Shown here piece after piece: positions 48,268 through 60,719 of a stretch of 64,000 nucleotides of DNA. The stretch comes from Nosema muscidifuracis. Its lineage: Eukaryota; Microsporidia; Nosematidae. Numbering within the stretch: the stretch's first letter is position 1; each line of letters begins with the position of its first letter. The stretch is taken from NCBI GenBank assembly GCA_028335825.1, contig JAIOKI010000005.1, positions 434,001-498,000 of the forward strand, given 5' to 3'. Made by a program: the position numbers and the translations under genes. The notes beneath the pieces are model-generated. The model did not search any database and was not told where the DNA came from. It saw only the letters and a program-made list of their open reading frames with translations.

Positions 48268-49500
48268 TACAAAATAACATATCTACATTCTAGTCAGTAT
48301 TAATCTAGTCTCAGAAATCTTAATCTCTCAATCAATCAGTGCAATATAACATACGAAAACTACAACATGAGTAATAAATAATTTACATTGTGTATTATTT
48401 AATCTACTGATAAATTAAATTGACAAATCAGAATTAATAATTAATTGCTGATTTATGAAATTTGACAGGTTATATTCAGTGTGTTTGAGTGTACTAGTAT
48501 GATATATATGTTGTATAAAAAGAGTTACAATCTGGTGGTTGCGTTGAACAACGAGAAGTTGATTGGAGTGTCCAGTTAAGGATTGAGAATGGTGACCATC
48601 CTATGAACGTGCTGGGACGTTGGTTGTTGAAGTGATCGTGGTGATTACTTGTTTAAACAGTAATGTGAGACCGTAACGATGGTTTAGTTTGTGTTGTGTT
48701 TTGTTACTTGAAGATGCAAAATATTTTATTGATGAGGTATGTATACAACATGTACTGTGTGTATATTTATTCTTTGGTGATAATATATTAGTTTTATTTC
48801 TTTGTGATGTAGATGGAATAGTTTGACTTGGTATAGTAAATACATTATTTTGTCATGTATTGTTTGTATCTTACTAATAGTCATTCTGTGAATTTGTATT
48901 GATATTGATATCTCATGTTATAAAAAGGCTTATGTATTTTGATTAAAAATAAGAAGTAAACATCTAATTAAATTGAATATCTTTATTTCTTCTATGCTTT
49001 TGCTAAATTCTTCAGTATCTTTCATCAATACATAAAAAATACACTATCCACTTTTTTGCAATTTCAACTCCTCTGATTATCTTAATCTTACAATTTTCAA
49101 ATTTCAATATATTAGCTCTTCTTTATTGCTGTAAAATACTTTCTTAAATTTCTTTAGTTCTTCAATCTCTAATCCATTCACAAGTATTCTGTTCATTAAT
49201 CTATAATCCTTATATACTAGTACTGTTGTTATCCACCATTTACAAGAATCAATTTTATTTACTTCTGTTTGTATTCTAATATACTAAATTATAAAACATT
49301 TATATTTTTTTCTATTTTTTTTTCTGACCAAATCTCATTTATTATACTTATAGCTATTTCTTAATCATCCTTGATTTTTCTTTTCCTATTTTATCCCTTT
49401 CAATATTATCTACATTTTCAACAATTCTGGTTCTTCTCATTCTTAAACCTTTTAATTGCATATCATAAATCAATATTCTATATTATTCTAATAATATCTT
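48268..49500. repeat. inverted-repeat arm, left (rDNA upstream spacer)
   Basis: The reverse complement of about 60720-61984, continuous with the SSU genes, so the repeat as a whole includes the rDNA. Identity is very high up to about 49050 and lower beyond, with an about 50-base length difference near 49440. It includes the conserved GC-richer block at 48511-48690. Confidence 0.85.
48511..48690. promoter_or_regulatory. conserved GC-richer block upstream of SSU (left arm), with TATA element
   Basis: A block of about 180 bases with nearly 45% G+C in AT-rich surroundings, conserved in both arms. TATAAAA at 48514-48520 points away from the SSU gene and is followed by GAGTTACAATCTGGTGG. The block lies about 245-420 bases upstream of SSU. 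It may be the Pol I promoter/upstream region or a divergent small RNA gene. Confidence 0.45.
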
Positions 49501-49819
49501 ATATTGAAACTTTTGTATTTTTATAATATAATCTTCGGTCATCTAAACATAAGTCTTTATGAAAGTCTTAAATATCTTACTTTGTTGATTTATTTCCTCT
49601 ATTTGTGATCATATTAACCTTTTAATTGGTTTCTGTTTCACTTATACCGTTGAAATATGTAATTTGGAAATAGTTTCTATATTCTATTTTAAAAATGAAT
49701 ATCTACTGTTTTGATCCTTTCTTCTGTCATCTAAAGCTTTCGGAGATTTATAATTGATCTCTAAATTGAATTATCTGCATAATAAAAAATTTTAAAGTCT
49801 GTAATTGCCTATGAGGCAG

Positions 49820-51300
49820 CTAATATTTTTTTAACTAGTTAAATAATTCCTTTCCACCGAAACCATTGTTCATGATACAAATGAAACCGAATCCCTTTAA
49901 AATTCTTTTTAGAATCTGGTTGTTGCAATATTGTTTCTCCTAAAGATTTTTTATGATCAAAAATGTTTTAAAAATTTCCTCTTCATCTAACACTATTTTT
50001 TGTCTACAATTGGCAATGTTTATGTATCGTAAAACAAAGTATACTTTTATATGTCTATCAACAATTTATTTATATTTTTTATCACAAATGAGTTTCTGAA
50101 CACCCTGATATTCTTATTCGTAATATATCCTGCTTTCTATTTTAAACATTGTTCTATACCAATATTTCTCCTTTTTCACAATCTGAAAGAGCCTTTTTAT
50201 TTCAATTTCAGTAAAATATCTTTGATACCTCAAATTATTAATTATTTTATCAGTATTAGGCGAAAAAGTTTCAGGTACTACTAATTAGTTAAGGCTCACA
50301 AGATTTATTATTAGTCTTAAGCTACCATCTGTTGTAACACCAGTCCAACATTATTTATTCATAATGTTCTTTTAGTATTATATATTGTCTTTCTAGTGAT
50401 CACTTTTCTGCTTCATTCTTAAATTTGTAATTTTTTGTAGCTTATATGGAATATCTACCATTATTTTCTTCTAAATTTTTGATTTTTATTCACACCTGGA
50501 AATATTTCTATCATAAGACCCAAACAATATTTTATTGAACAAGGTATTTTAGATGAGAATAAAAGTATATAAACAAGATTTATAGATAATGTTAAATGAT
50601 AAATATAAGTTTTTATCAAACAAATTACCATTTTAGGAGATAAATGTGGTAAAAGCTTCTACTTTTTATACCTTAATAAAATTTTCATTTCTATATTTCT
50701 TAAATTCATTGTTTCTTTCAACATTAAAGCATCACAAAAAATCTTTACCATTTTCCTTTTTGAATGAAAGTAATCATTATTGAAGACATTTTTAAATTTC
50801 TATTTTTATATCCTTATAATTTAAAATGATGAGAGAACAGAAATATAAATTTAGATTATTATTTTTGCACAATTATCATAGAAATCCTAGGAAATCTATA
50901 AAATAAGAATTTATGTAGTAATATAGTTGAGTAATTCATTAATTGAAGCAATAAATTAGTCTCTGAATAATTAATTTAAGATAAAACTTAAAAGTAAAAA
51001 TATTAACGGAAAAATGTTAGCAATTATTATTATTGTTGTCGTATCTTCATACTACTTGGATTTATACAGAGTATCTAAGAAGAATTTCGATATTAAGTTT
51101 AAAATGTATATTTTTTAATTTTTAAATCCCGGGATTTTGTATGAAAGACATAATAATTTCGTTAATTATAAAATCTTTCTTCATAGTTTTTATCCAGCAA
51201 GTCAATTTGATTTTCGTGCAATCCGTTTGATATCATTTTATCAGACAGGCGATTTACTTTTCCTTGTCTTATCTTGATACATTCTATAGCTAAAGTTGTG
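49820..51300 (-). mobile_element. fossil of a Ty3/gypsy-like LTR retrotransposon (pol region)
   Basis: On the minus strand the region near 49850-50050 keeps resemblance to the connection between RT and RNase H of Ty3/gypsy pol. The rest up to about 51.3 kb has the same kind of degenerate coding texture. It is broken by many disruptions and clearly old. No LTRs could be delimited. The boundaries are approximate. Confidence 0.45.
50740..51010. repeat. degenerate repeat related to 30180-30450
   Basis: The partner of 30180-30450, sharing AATAAATTAGTCT and TGAATAATTAA blocks in the same orientation. It lies in or next to the LTR-element fossil on this side. Confidence 0.5.
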
Positions 51301-54300
51301 CAGCGCTCTTAAGATTATTATTTTCTTTCATACTCGTGTCATTCAATACAGAAAAAATTATATTAATAAAAACGTAATTTATATTTATCTAGTAAATCTT
51401 CGTCTTCTATTGCATCAAAGATTTTCTTTTTTTGCATATTGTTTTAGTTCTATTTTTCTTAAGTTTTTCCTTAGCTTCTTTCTTGTAACATAAGCTCATC
51501 TTCTTTAATATCTGTCTTTTTTATCTTCTCATATGAAGATTTTGGTCATATTTTTCTCCGAAAATTGTTAGATCAATTTTCTTTTTATTTCTTATTAAGT
51601 CTTTCTGTTATTTAGAGAATAAAATCCTCTTTTAATTTCAGTTTCTTACTATATCTGTATATAGTTTTCATAAAATAAACATAAGTTGTTTTCGTTTTTA
51701 TTCTAAAAAAATACTAAATGACATTGTTTTCCCTAAAGACCCAATATCCTTTTCTTTTCATGATTCATAACAAATTTCGTTAAATTTTTTTATTTTTAAT
51801 TTTTTGAGTCATTTGACAAAAAATATTCTCTTTGATTTAAGATTTCAATCAACTTCTCCTTGGTTGTCATTTTTAAAAATTGCATATTATACTTTTTTCT
51901 CGCTAATTCCATTTTAATATTCTCTGTGAACAATTTATTCAATCTTGAATGATTTTTTTAAACTTATTGTTATCATTAACATTCGTATTCTTCACAATTT
52001 TATGATTTATAAGATAAAGATATTTATAATTTTAAATCACAACATCCACAGAGAAAATCAAAATACATAAATTTAGAAAAAAATTAAGAATTTTTTTCTG
52101 TATCTGGTGATATAAATCGTGATAAGTTATTTTTAGGCAGAGAAGATATAAATTGTGAGACTAAGTTTGCACACTGTTAATAACCAATAAGACTTTATGC
52201 CAATGATGTCTCTCTATCAGAGTATTATAATAAATAAGCAGAAATGTATGAGAATTTCAAATAAATATGTTGATCATCAAATCTGAGTGTCTAAATAAAG
52301 CGAAATTGATATCAATCATAAAGCATTTCAAACTGAAAACTATTTGAGTTTTTATATTTTATCAGAGATTCAAAGAAATATGAAAGTAACAGTTGTTTAT
52401 TAAAAAACAGTTCTTCCGATACAGCAGAATCATATAATGTTCACAAGATTTGAAAATGTGGTATTTGAAATTTATTTTTTACAAAAAATATTCGATGTAT
52501 ATTGTTTTACTGTAATTATATAAAGATTTCTTGTAATTGTATTAAATTTTTATTTGATACATTCATATAGATCTAATTTATACCTAATTAACAATTATAT
52601 TTTTTAAATTCGTGTCTATAATTACGATTACGCAATTCATAGTTTGTTGAATCTCCAAAATTTTAATTCTATAAAGTGTCGTTTTAAGAACAGATTAAGC
52701 TTATTTTTATTCATTTGTTTTTTATTAACAACTTATTTATTTTATAAGTCGATTTTAAAATTGAGCTCACTGCTAATAAAAAATTGTATGTTTATATCTG
52801 AGATTTCTTATGGTAACATGACCATTTTTAATACAGCTTTATTTTGGTTCTATTAATTTGCTAATTTTAATATTTTCAGTCCCTTTCACATTCTCCTTTT
52901 TTAGAAATTATTTCAATAAAGTTTTATTAAATAAATTAAATTGAATTTAAATAAAAAAATGTTATTGCTTAACATTAAGACAAGGAATATAAAAAACGTA
53001 ATCTTATAGTCATTGATCGATAATATTTTTTAAGCTGTCTAGAACATTTAAATCTGAAGGTAGTTTATTAAATCTTCTCTCTAAATTTGTAAAATTTAAG
53101 TTTAGTTCTTTCACATTTAAATATAATTATTAGTTATACTTTTCATGGATGTTAGCTCTATCCACTAATTGCTTCAGAGTCAATTTTTTGTTGGAACTCA
53201 TAAATCCTTTTATCTTAATAATTTTTCCTCAATTTTTATTTTCATATTAATAAATACTTTATGTTGTACATATGTTTTTATTCGGCTTTATAGTTCTTGT
53301 GAAAAATGATTAATATAAATAAGCTTTCAATGTCAAAAAATAAGGAATAGATATTCTATAAAAATAGTTAGTGACGCACAGTGATTAGCTAACATTTTAC
53401 CTATGGTTTCAAGACTTATATTATCCCAAGATTTCTAATTCTGTTATTTCTTACTTCAATAATCTAGCAAATACAGGAATTAGATCAAGCTAGACAGCCG
53501 TATCGAGGTATATGTACAATCCAGAGTACTAAATATTGCTCTAGAAAGCCTGACTATGGCTAAACGCATATACTCACCCCTCTTGGGTACAACAAGTGAA
53601 GCTTATAATAACAAAAAAAATTACCGAAGAAACAACTTTAAGCATTAGTATTATTTATTTTATATAAATATTATCTTAATTTTACTCCAGGAGAGAGAAA
53701 ATGAATAATGTTCAAAAATGCAAGCAACAAGCGGATAGCTGATAATAAGAAGATAGAAGAAAACATGTCATAAAAACATACTTTTAATTTTACCCCTTTA
53801 GGCTTGTTAGTATGCATATTAAAGGATTTTCTATCCTAAGGCCGATTACCTGCTAATAACGCCATACTTAAGTCACAAGTTTGGAATACAAAAGTCAAAT
53901 ATGATTAACACACAAATTAAATAGTTATCCTTTGACTTAGTTGTAGGTATAAAAAAAGATGCCTCAATATAAATTTTATGGCTTTAACAACAATATTGTA
54001 TCTTGGTGTATTGTAACATTGATTTAAGTGACAAAAACGAAAGTATTGTTTCAAGTAGGATCATCTAAAGGATGCTTTATTTGAAAGATTTATTGTTTAC
54101 GTTGTTGTAGGTTTTCTTCATTTTGTGTACCGTTCTTTAAATACTTTTTTTATTTATAAAATACACACAGTCAATATCGTGTGATGTTAAAATGTTTATT
54201 TTGATAACTTTCTTGTTTATAGTTTTATATAACGATTCACCAATAGCATTATGTCTTACATCATTTCCGACTAAATTAGCATATATTTCAATGAGTGAAT

Positions 54301-57300
54301 AACCACTAATCTTTCAAATTAATCTTTAGACACAACATGATACTTTTTAGTATTTGTTTTCTTTAGTTATTTATTGAAAATAAATCTCACTCACAATTAT
54401 TATAATAATAATAAATACCTTTAATAATTACACACAATTATTATTTGGGTATGGTAAAAATTCTATTTCAAATAAATATACTTTAAGGATCGTCTCACAT
54501 AAATCTTCGCTTTTAATTACAGCAAGGTAGAGACTAATTGTAAATAATAAGATAAGTCAAAAATACATTCAAAATCACAGCTTATAGTATTTATGGGATA
54601 GAATTAGATGTTAAATACAATATTTGTAAAACAGAGATAAAAAAGTATAAATTTAAATAGGAATGACGTGATTATTAATTGGCAAAATGAGGCTTTATTT
54701 TCAAGCAAACAGAATAAGAAAATTACAAAGATTGATAAAACAAAGTCATATGTGTTTCCATAAAAAAATCATATTCCTCGATTTCTTAGATAAATTCAAT
54801 GTTAAAGAAGGACAATATAAATTTTCTCAAAGTATTAGGAAGTTAGTTAAAAAACTAAAATTAAGGAAAAGCTAGTTGCAGCTGTTTTTAAGTGTGAATG
54901 TCGACTATATAAAATTAGCATCAAATACTAAGTCCTGTTTCTCAGAGTAGTAATACAGTAAAATTAAAGAGACAAACAGCATTATTGAAGAAATCCTAAT
55001 TGATATCAAATATCAAAGAATTCTAATCTAAAAAATGTAAAATCTTTCAGTGAGAGATAAAAGTAATGAGAAGGCCAAATAAACAATATCGCTCAAGAAG
55101 ATTTGCAGAATATAAAATTGCATTACTGAGATACCAAGAGTATGAAATAAAATAAAAAGTTTGTCTTTATTAAATCATTATTCATTCTCTTAAGTTATTC
55201 TCTAAGTATTTATTGGTTTTACGTCATGCGTAACATTTCATAAGTAAATTTTATCCACCTATTTCTTTTTCCAAAAAAGTTAGTGAACATATAAAAAGGA
55301 ATTTAATATTCTCACTGAAAAAATAAATTATTAAAAATGCTTAAACAGATTTTAAAATAGCAATGGCCAAGAGTTTTGAAAATAAAATTGAAATATTAAT
55401 ACACGTTTTTAGATGAAAGTTCAGCTATATATATATAGTTGAGACATTCTATATTATATAATAAGTTCTAAAAGTAATAATCAGAATCAAAATTCTCAAT
55501 ATATAATGTGAACATAGAAATGAAGAAAGACGACGCCTATTTAAAGAATAAGAGCGAAGTGTAAGTCCTAGAGATATTGCTCTTTAAAAATATTCCTAAT
55601 TTATTTTAATTATTATTATATAAATAATGAGAACTAAAAAAGAATAAAACAGAGAAAAGAAAACAGCGATATTAAAATAAAAGATTTGAGTTTACCGAAG
55701 TAGGTAGACTTCAGCTTACAAATGACATTTGGTCTGTTTAGTTACAAGATGTAAATAGAAAAATATCTAAAAAGTGTATGATGTAGAATATGAAAATCGA
55801 AATTGGTAAAAAAACATTTTGCACGAATTAAAAAGGGCATATTTACTTTCATGTTTTGCAAAAATAACAAGAAAAGATCAGATTTATTATTTTATCTGCA
55901 AGTCTGATTCACTAGCGCTGTATAAGCACTTCAGAATAATGAGAATTAAAAGAAATTTCACTGTTACATTTAAAATATGGAAAGAGTTTTGAGACGAAAC
56001 GAGATTATATGAATTTATAAATCATGAGGAATACAAACGGTATCAAATTTTGTTGAGAGTTAAAGTAAAAGCTTGATGAAAGAAATTAGATGACCGACAA
56101 AAATAAGGATATAAAAATAGAATCTTAAAATGATAAAAAATATAAAAAAATTGCAATTGATGTCACACTATTTTAGTATTAAATTAGGTGATATTGATAG
56201 AAATATTGTAGAATATATGTGATCTAGTATTTAATTTCGGTTCCCAATTTGATACACTTGAGAGCATTTTATGTTTGAATTTATCATTAAGTATAAATTT
56301 CACATTCTTAATGCAATAATATATACAAAGTTAAGTCTAAGAATAAAAAGCAGTGTAGTGTGAACATCTAATATAGGTATAATTAAATAGTCTGAAGGTT
56401 AAACTACTTACAGTCTATTCTTCATTATATGATAGTAATTACAAGAAATGATTTCCAATTTCTCAACTAATTTATGAAAGTAACTATGGCAAAGAAGTTA
56501 TAAGTGTGTGTTTAAGTTGCAATGATTTGGATCTATATATCATTTTTGGATTAAGGAAGTCAAGTTAAAGTTTTTTCTGTAAAAACAAAAAAAGATTTAA
56601 AAAGAGATTGTATATATGATACTGATTTCTTTATTCAGTAATAATAAACCACATAAGAAAATCGATTCTTAATTATACAATTTAGTCGGTAATCTAGGAA
56701 AGCTAGAAACTGAAGGAGGACAATTTTGATAATTTCATGTACTCTTTAGATAATTGAATTTAAGATGATTGGTCTGAATGCTAACCTTTTTAACTTGATG
56801 TTGAATTGTTACAGTTTATACATCCTAAGATTAGTGGAAAATAATAAAGAAATATTTAATATACCAAGTGAGAATTCGTGCAATATACAGTACAAGACCT
56901 AAAATAATGATTTTTCAGCAGAAATTATACTAATAAGTTGAATTAGGTTTCTAGAATATTTAGTTCATTATTTTTTAGAGTAACAAAAAATTACATTTTT
57001 AGAATCTTATGAAAAGGTGAATAGGTCACATTTGATATATCTGACCAATAAAAAAGAACTTATAATATAACAATAAACAATTAATTATGTGGGTACTTGT
57101 TCTGAGGTTATAAGTTTGTGAAATAATTTAAAATCAAATAACTAGACCAATCAAAAGAATCTGAGTAAAGAAATATAAAGCTGTACCAAAGAAAAAATGT
57201 AAGAGTTTAATACATTACGCATTTTTATCATTTTTCAGATGGTGTGGTTGAAAGACTTAGTAGAAGTATGCAAGAGTATGCCTATTAGGATAAAAATTAA

Positions 57301-57500
57301 TAAAGTTGTAATTTGTATAACAAACTATTCCATTTAAAAATATGAATGACATCTTTGATACGCTGATCTCGTAAAATGTAAAGCAGGAGCAATTTGAAGA
57401 AATGAAAATTAATAAACGAAAAGCAATAGAAGAGATGAATTTATATTTAAAAAGAAGAATATGGTGATCATTAAGACGAAAAAGTATGTTAAATACAAGA
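51300..57500. other. region between rDNA units without an intact gene
   Basis: About 6 kb of decayed sequence. Only short open stretches occur, none with a recognisable product. A GC-richer island lies at about 53380-53900, listed separately. Composition and neighbours suggest layers of old mobile elements. Confidence 0.5.
53380..53900. other. GC-richer island, possible structured RNA or element remnant
   Basis: It stands out from the surrounding AT-rich DNA, with AGACAGCCGTATCGAGGTAT, AGCCTGACTATGGCT (a small hairpin), CACCCCTCTTGGGTAC and AGGATTTTCTATCCT (another hairpin). No coding frame and no RNA family I recognise on either strand. Confidence 0.3.
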
Positions 57501-57539
57501 TGCAAAGAGTAGTTACGTGAATATTAGGAAAAAATGCTT

Positions 57540-57700
57540 ACAGTGTGAGTATAGGAAAATGATGATCGAGAGATATGGTTCCCAACTAAATCTTATAGTA
57601 GCAGATAATTTTGAATGAGAGGCTGTTGGTTTAAATATAAAATATTTATACCCAGTATATAATTATCAAAATGTTCATAAATAATATACGGTATGGATTT
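57540..57700 (+). mobile_element. possible fossil of LTR-retrotransposon integrase
   Basis: A short stretch resembles the core of a retrotransposon integrase (the region around the second catalytic Asp and the following strand). It is short, broken and old, and the match is weak. No ends are visible. Confidence 0.3.
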
Positions 57701-57939
57701 TATGGCTAAATTTCTTTTTTACTCTTCTCCACACTTTTGAAAAAGTAATAATTTTATAGCATCTAAATTTAAAATCGATTAAAAAATATTACTTATAATG
57801 AAAAGTTATTGATAGAGTTTTATTTTAACAAGAAATTCCGAATTTTTCGATGTGTAGTAAGTGTTTTAAACCAAATACTTATATAAATATCATTTTTATC
57901 TCAGGAATAACAAAAAAATATTGAATTACTTCAGTTTAC

Positions 57940-58600
57940 TCAAACTAAGTTTTTTCATCATGCACATCTAAGCGTGAAATAACTTCTTATTATATTATGC
58001 GTGTGGCGCAAAGATAGTTCAAATCGATCCTTGGCCATGAAATTATCTTTTTCAATTAGTGATAACAATGTGGAATTGTCGCTTCGATAATTAGCTTCTA
58101 ATTTTCTATTCATACCAAATTAGTGGTGAAGGATGTATTGTTGAAATATATGAAATTGATTTGGTTAAAAATAAGTATCATCGAGAAAGACTTCTTGAGT
58201 ATCAGGTTTTGGCAATGCACTATGGAGTAATAGATCAGCTGCATAACTTTTTTCAAAATCGTCTAATATTGTTAGCAAAATACATTGAATTAGATAATTC
58301 GAAGAAAAATTGCATCTAGTATAACTATTTAGCAGACATATGGCGAGGTTATTTAAACATTAAAAAATATGTGCTGATTTAGGTTTTCGATATGAAACTA
58401 TAAATTATTCAGTTTTTTTGCTGATACAGACACTTATGCAAATACACAAACTATTGAGAGTATGTGGTCTGTTATAAAAAGAAATATAATGTGAAATAAT
58501 AATTTAATATATTTTGTTATGAAAAATTATGTTTTTAGATTTAAATTACTTTTTAGAGATATTTTAATTGAAAAAATGTTAGACTTTATACGTTTTGATA
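57940..58600 (+). mobile_element. decayed Merlin/IS1016-type DNA transposase (ISXO2-like DDE)
   Basis: Three blocks in order match this transposase family. Near 57955 is an FFHHAHLSVK-like start of the N-terminal helix bundle, followed by SLAMKLSFSISDNNVE. Near 58120-58230 is SGEGCIVEIYEIDL with KNKYHRERLLEYQ, where the family has EIDES-x-FG-KRKY-x-RGR; the first catalytic Asp position is changed. Near 58440-58500 is YANTQTIESMWSVIKRN, the diagnostic HTQ-IE-MW block. Several in-frame stops and at least two frame changes separate them, so it is inactive. Merlin elements are known from microsporidia. No terminal inverted repeats were found. Confidence 0.75.
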
Positions 58601-59480
58601 ATTAATAAATTTTGCAATATTAATATTTTTAGTCATATATTTTTTTAGAAACTAGGGGAAGGTATAAAAAAAGAAATTTAACTGTTTTATATTAAGTTTT
58701 TTAATTTATAAAAAGTCATCGGTTTGCTTAAGAAAGAAATGACCTTTCGATTCTTGTGAGAACCAAATAATTTCATTATCTCTAATAAAACTTGTTCTGC
58801 TTAATTGATAACCAACTAACTAATGGAATCTTCACTGATTCATCAAAAAATATTGAAGGAAATTATTTTAAATAATAATAAAATTCTTTATCACTAGCAA
58901 CAGTTTGCTTACAGGATACGACAATAATAATTTTTTTCGCAAAAATCAAAATAAGAATCTCATTTGTTAATTAATACAATATATATAAATAAAGATTATA
59001 AGGGGTAATATTTCTTTTTAAATCTGTACAAAGCAGTATAACTAATCAAACTTCAAATATTTTATTTTTGAATTCGCATTAAAGATTATCAAAGACAATA
59101 TTACAACTTGTATAGAAACATAAAAATTTAAATTATGAAAAAGAAGTAAGAAGTGTATACAAGAAGAGGTTATTACTGACAAAATATGTTAAAAAACTAA
59201 AATCATTTTCTTTTATGTAGGAAAAGCATATAGCAAAAAACATTTCAATAAATTTAGAGAGTTGAATAAAAAATAAGGTCCATTGAAAATAAAAAGAGTC
59301 AGTGAATGATAGAATAAAATTGACAAAAAAATAATTATTTTTTCTGATATTCATAGACAAACAAAAATCCCAAAATATAGTTTGAACATTTTAGACATTA
59401 TTTTATACAATCAAATAATCTGATAAGTTTAGAAATTATTGATGCCGATACGAATCTCACAATACAAGCATATAACAATA
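58600..59480. other. spacer between transposon relics
   Basis: AT-rich sequence with no intact frame. Nothing recognisable beyond its position between the Merlin relic and the LTR-element fossil. Confidence 0.4.
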
Positions 59481-60300
59481 AGTTCAAAGATACATAGAAT
59501 ATAGGTGAACTATAATGTAAAATTATTGTAAAATAATGGTTTCTAGTAGATATAAAACAGCTCTACATACACGATGATCTTTCTGAGTTTTTAAAATGCC
59601 ATTGAACTTTGTGAATAAATAAGTTAGATTTTAGAGAATAATGAATAACTTATTAAGTAAATTCTTCTATAAAATAGTAGTTGTATATTTAGATAACATA
59701 CTCATTTTAGTGTGAGAGTAAAGAATGATGAAAAGAACGTGACTTTAGTTTTGGAAGCATTAAATAAGAAGAAATGTGAATATTAAATTTTTGTGTCACA
59801 TATTACAGATAATATCATTAATTAAGAATTACGACTGATATTGAGACTATTAAATTATTGTGCATTGTATATAAAAGAATTATATGACATACTAAAATTT
59901 AAAGAACAAGTAGCTAAATGAAGAATTGCTATGATAACAAGATATCTTGAAGATAATTGCATATTATAATGAAACAAATACATTTTGTATTGTTTAGAAT
60001 TTCAGATATTAATACAGCCTTGATTTTGATAACAAATGTCTTTAAATATGATATGAGTCAATATTATCACAAGAATATAACGAAAAAATACGGTGTAAGT
60101 TTCTTAATCTAATTGAAAGTCAAAAAAAAAGAAATTACTCTGTGTCTGAAAAAGAAGCTTTATTTAAGTTATTAATCAATACAGTAAACACCTAATAATA
60201 ACGATTAAAACATTTTCTAAAAAATATATAAGGATAGATTTGATTAATGATAATATAATATTACGCAAGCAGTATTAACTTAGATATTTTCAATCTTTAT
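59480..60300 (+). mobile_element. fossil of a Ty3/gypsy-like LTR retrotransposon (RT-RNase H)
   Basis: On the plus strand the region around 59590-59840 keeps the order of Ty3/gypsy RT signatures (the PFGL-type block, the YLDDIL-type catalytic block and the FLGH-type block). A remnant of the RNase H NYS-x-x-EKE block follows near 60130-60165. The element is broken by many disruptions and old. LTRs were not found. It lies at a position roughly mirrored by the fossil at 49.8-51.3 kb. Confidence 0.65.
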
Positions 60301-60719
60301 TTAGTTAAAGAAGTATATTCAAGTCATTATCAATCAAAAATAGATTAAAGAAAGGTATAGTAGATATGAAATTAATATCAATATTATAATATAATAAGAC
60401 AGATATAAATTTTATTATAACTTAAGATTGTGATAGGGAATCTAAAGTATTAGTAAAAGCAAGTTCACATTGATAATATAATAAACTTTTAATAGTAGAA
60501 GTGAAGTAATTTAATTAAATGAAAATTTTTGTAATTCAATAATTTATTGTTATAGTAATGAAACGTTAAAATTAAATAGAAATTTTAAAATTGTAACAAA
60601 GAATCTAAAAGTTATAAAATACAGAATCTTTATGTTATCTTACTTAATAATTTATGATGAATATATGGTGAATACGAAGAACATTAAATAAAAATTGAAG
60701 AATATGGTCAAGTGGCTTA

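Noticed and set aside
54687-54875. 62-aa basic frame (MRLYFQANRIRKL start)
   Set aside because: It is isolated in decayed transposon sequence, without a CCC/GGG motif, family match or conserved neighbour. Probably chance.
57257-59360. Minus-strand 82-aa and 75-aa frames between the rDNA units
   Set aside because: Low-complexity hydrophobic translations of AT-rich decayed DNA, overlapping or beside the Merlin and LTR-element relics.
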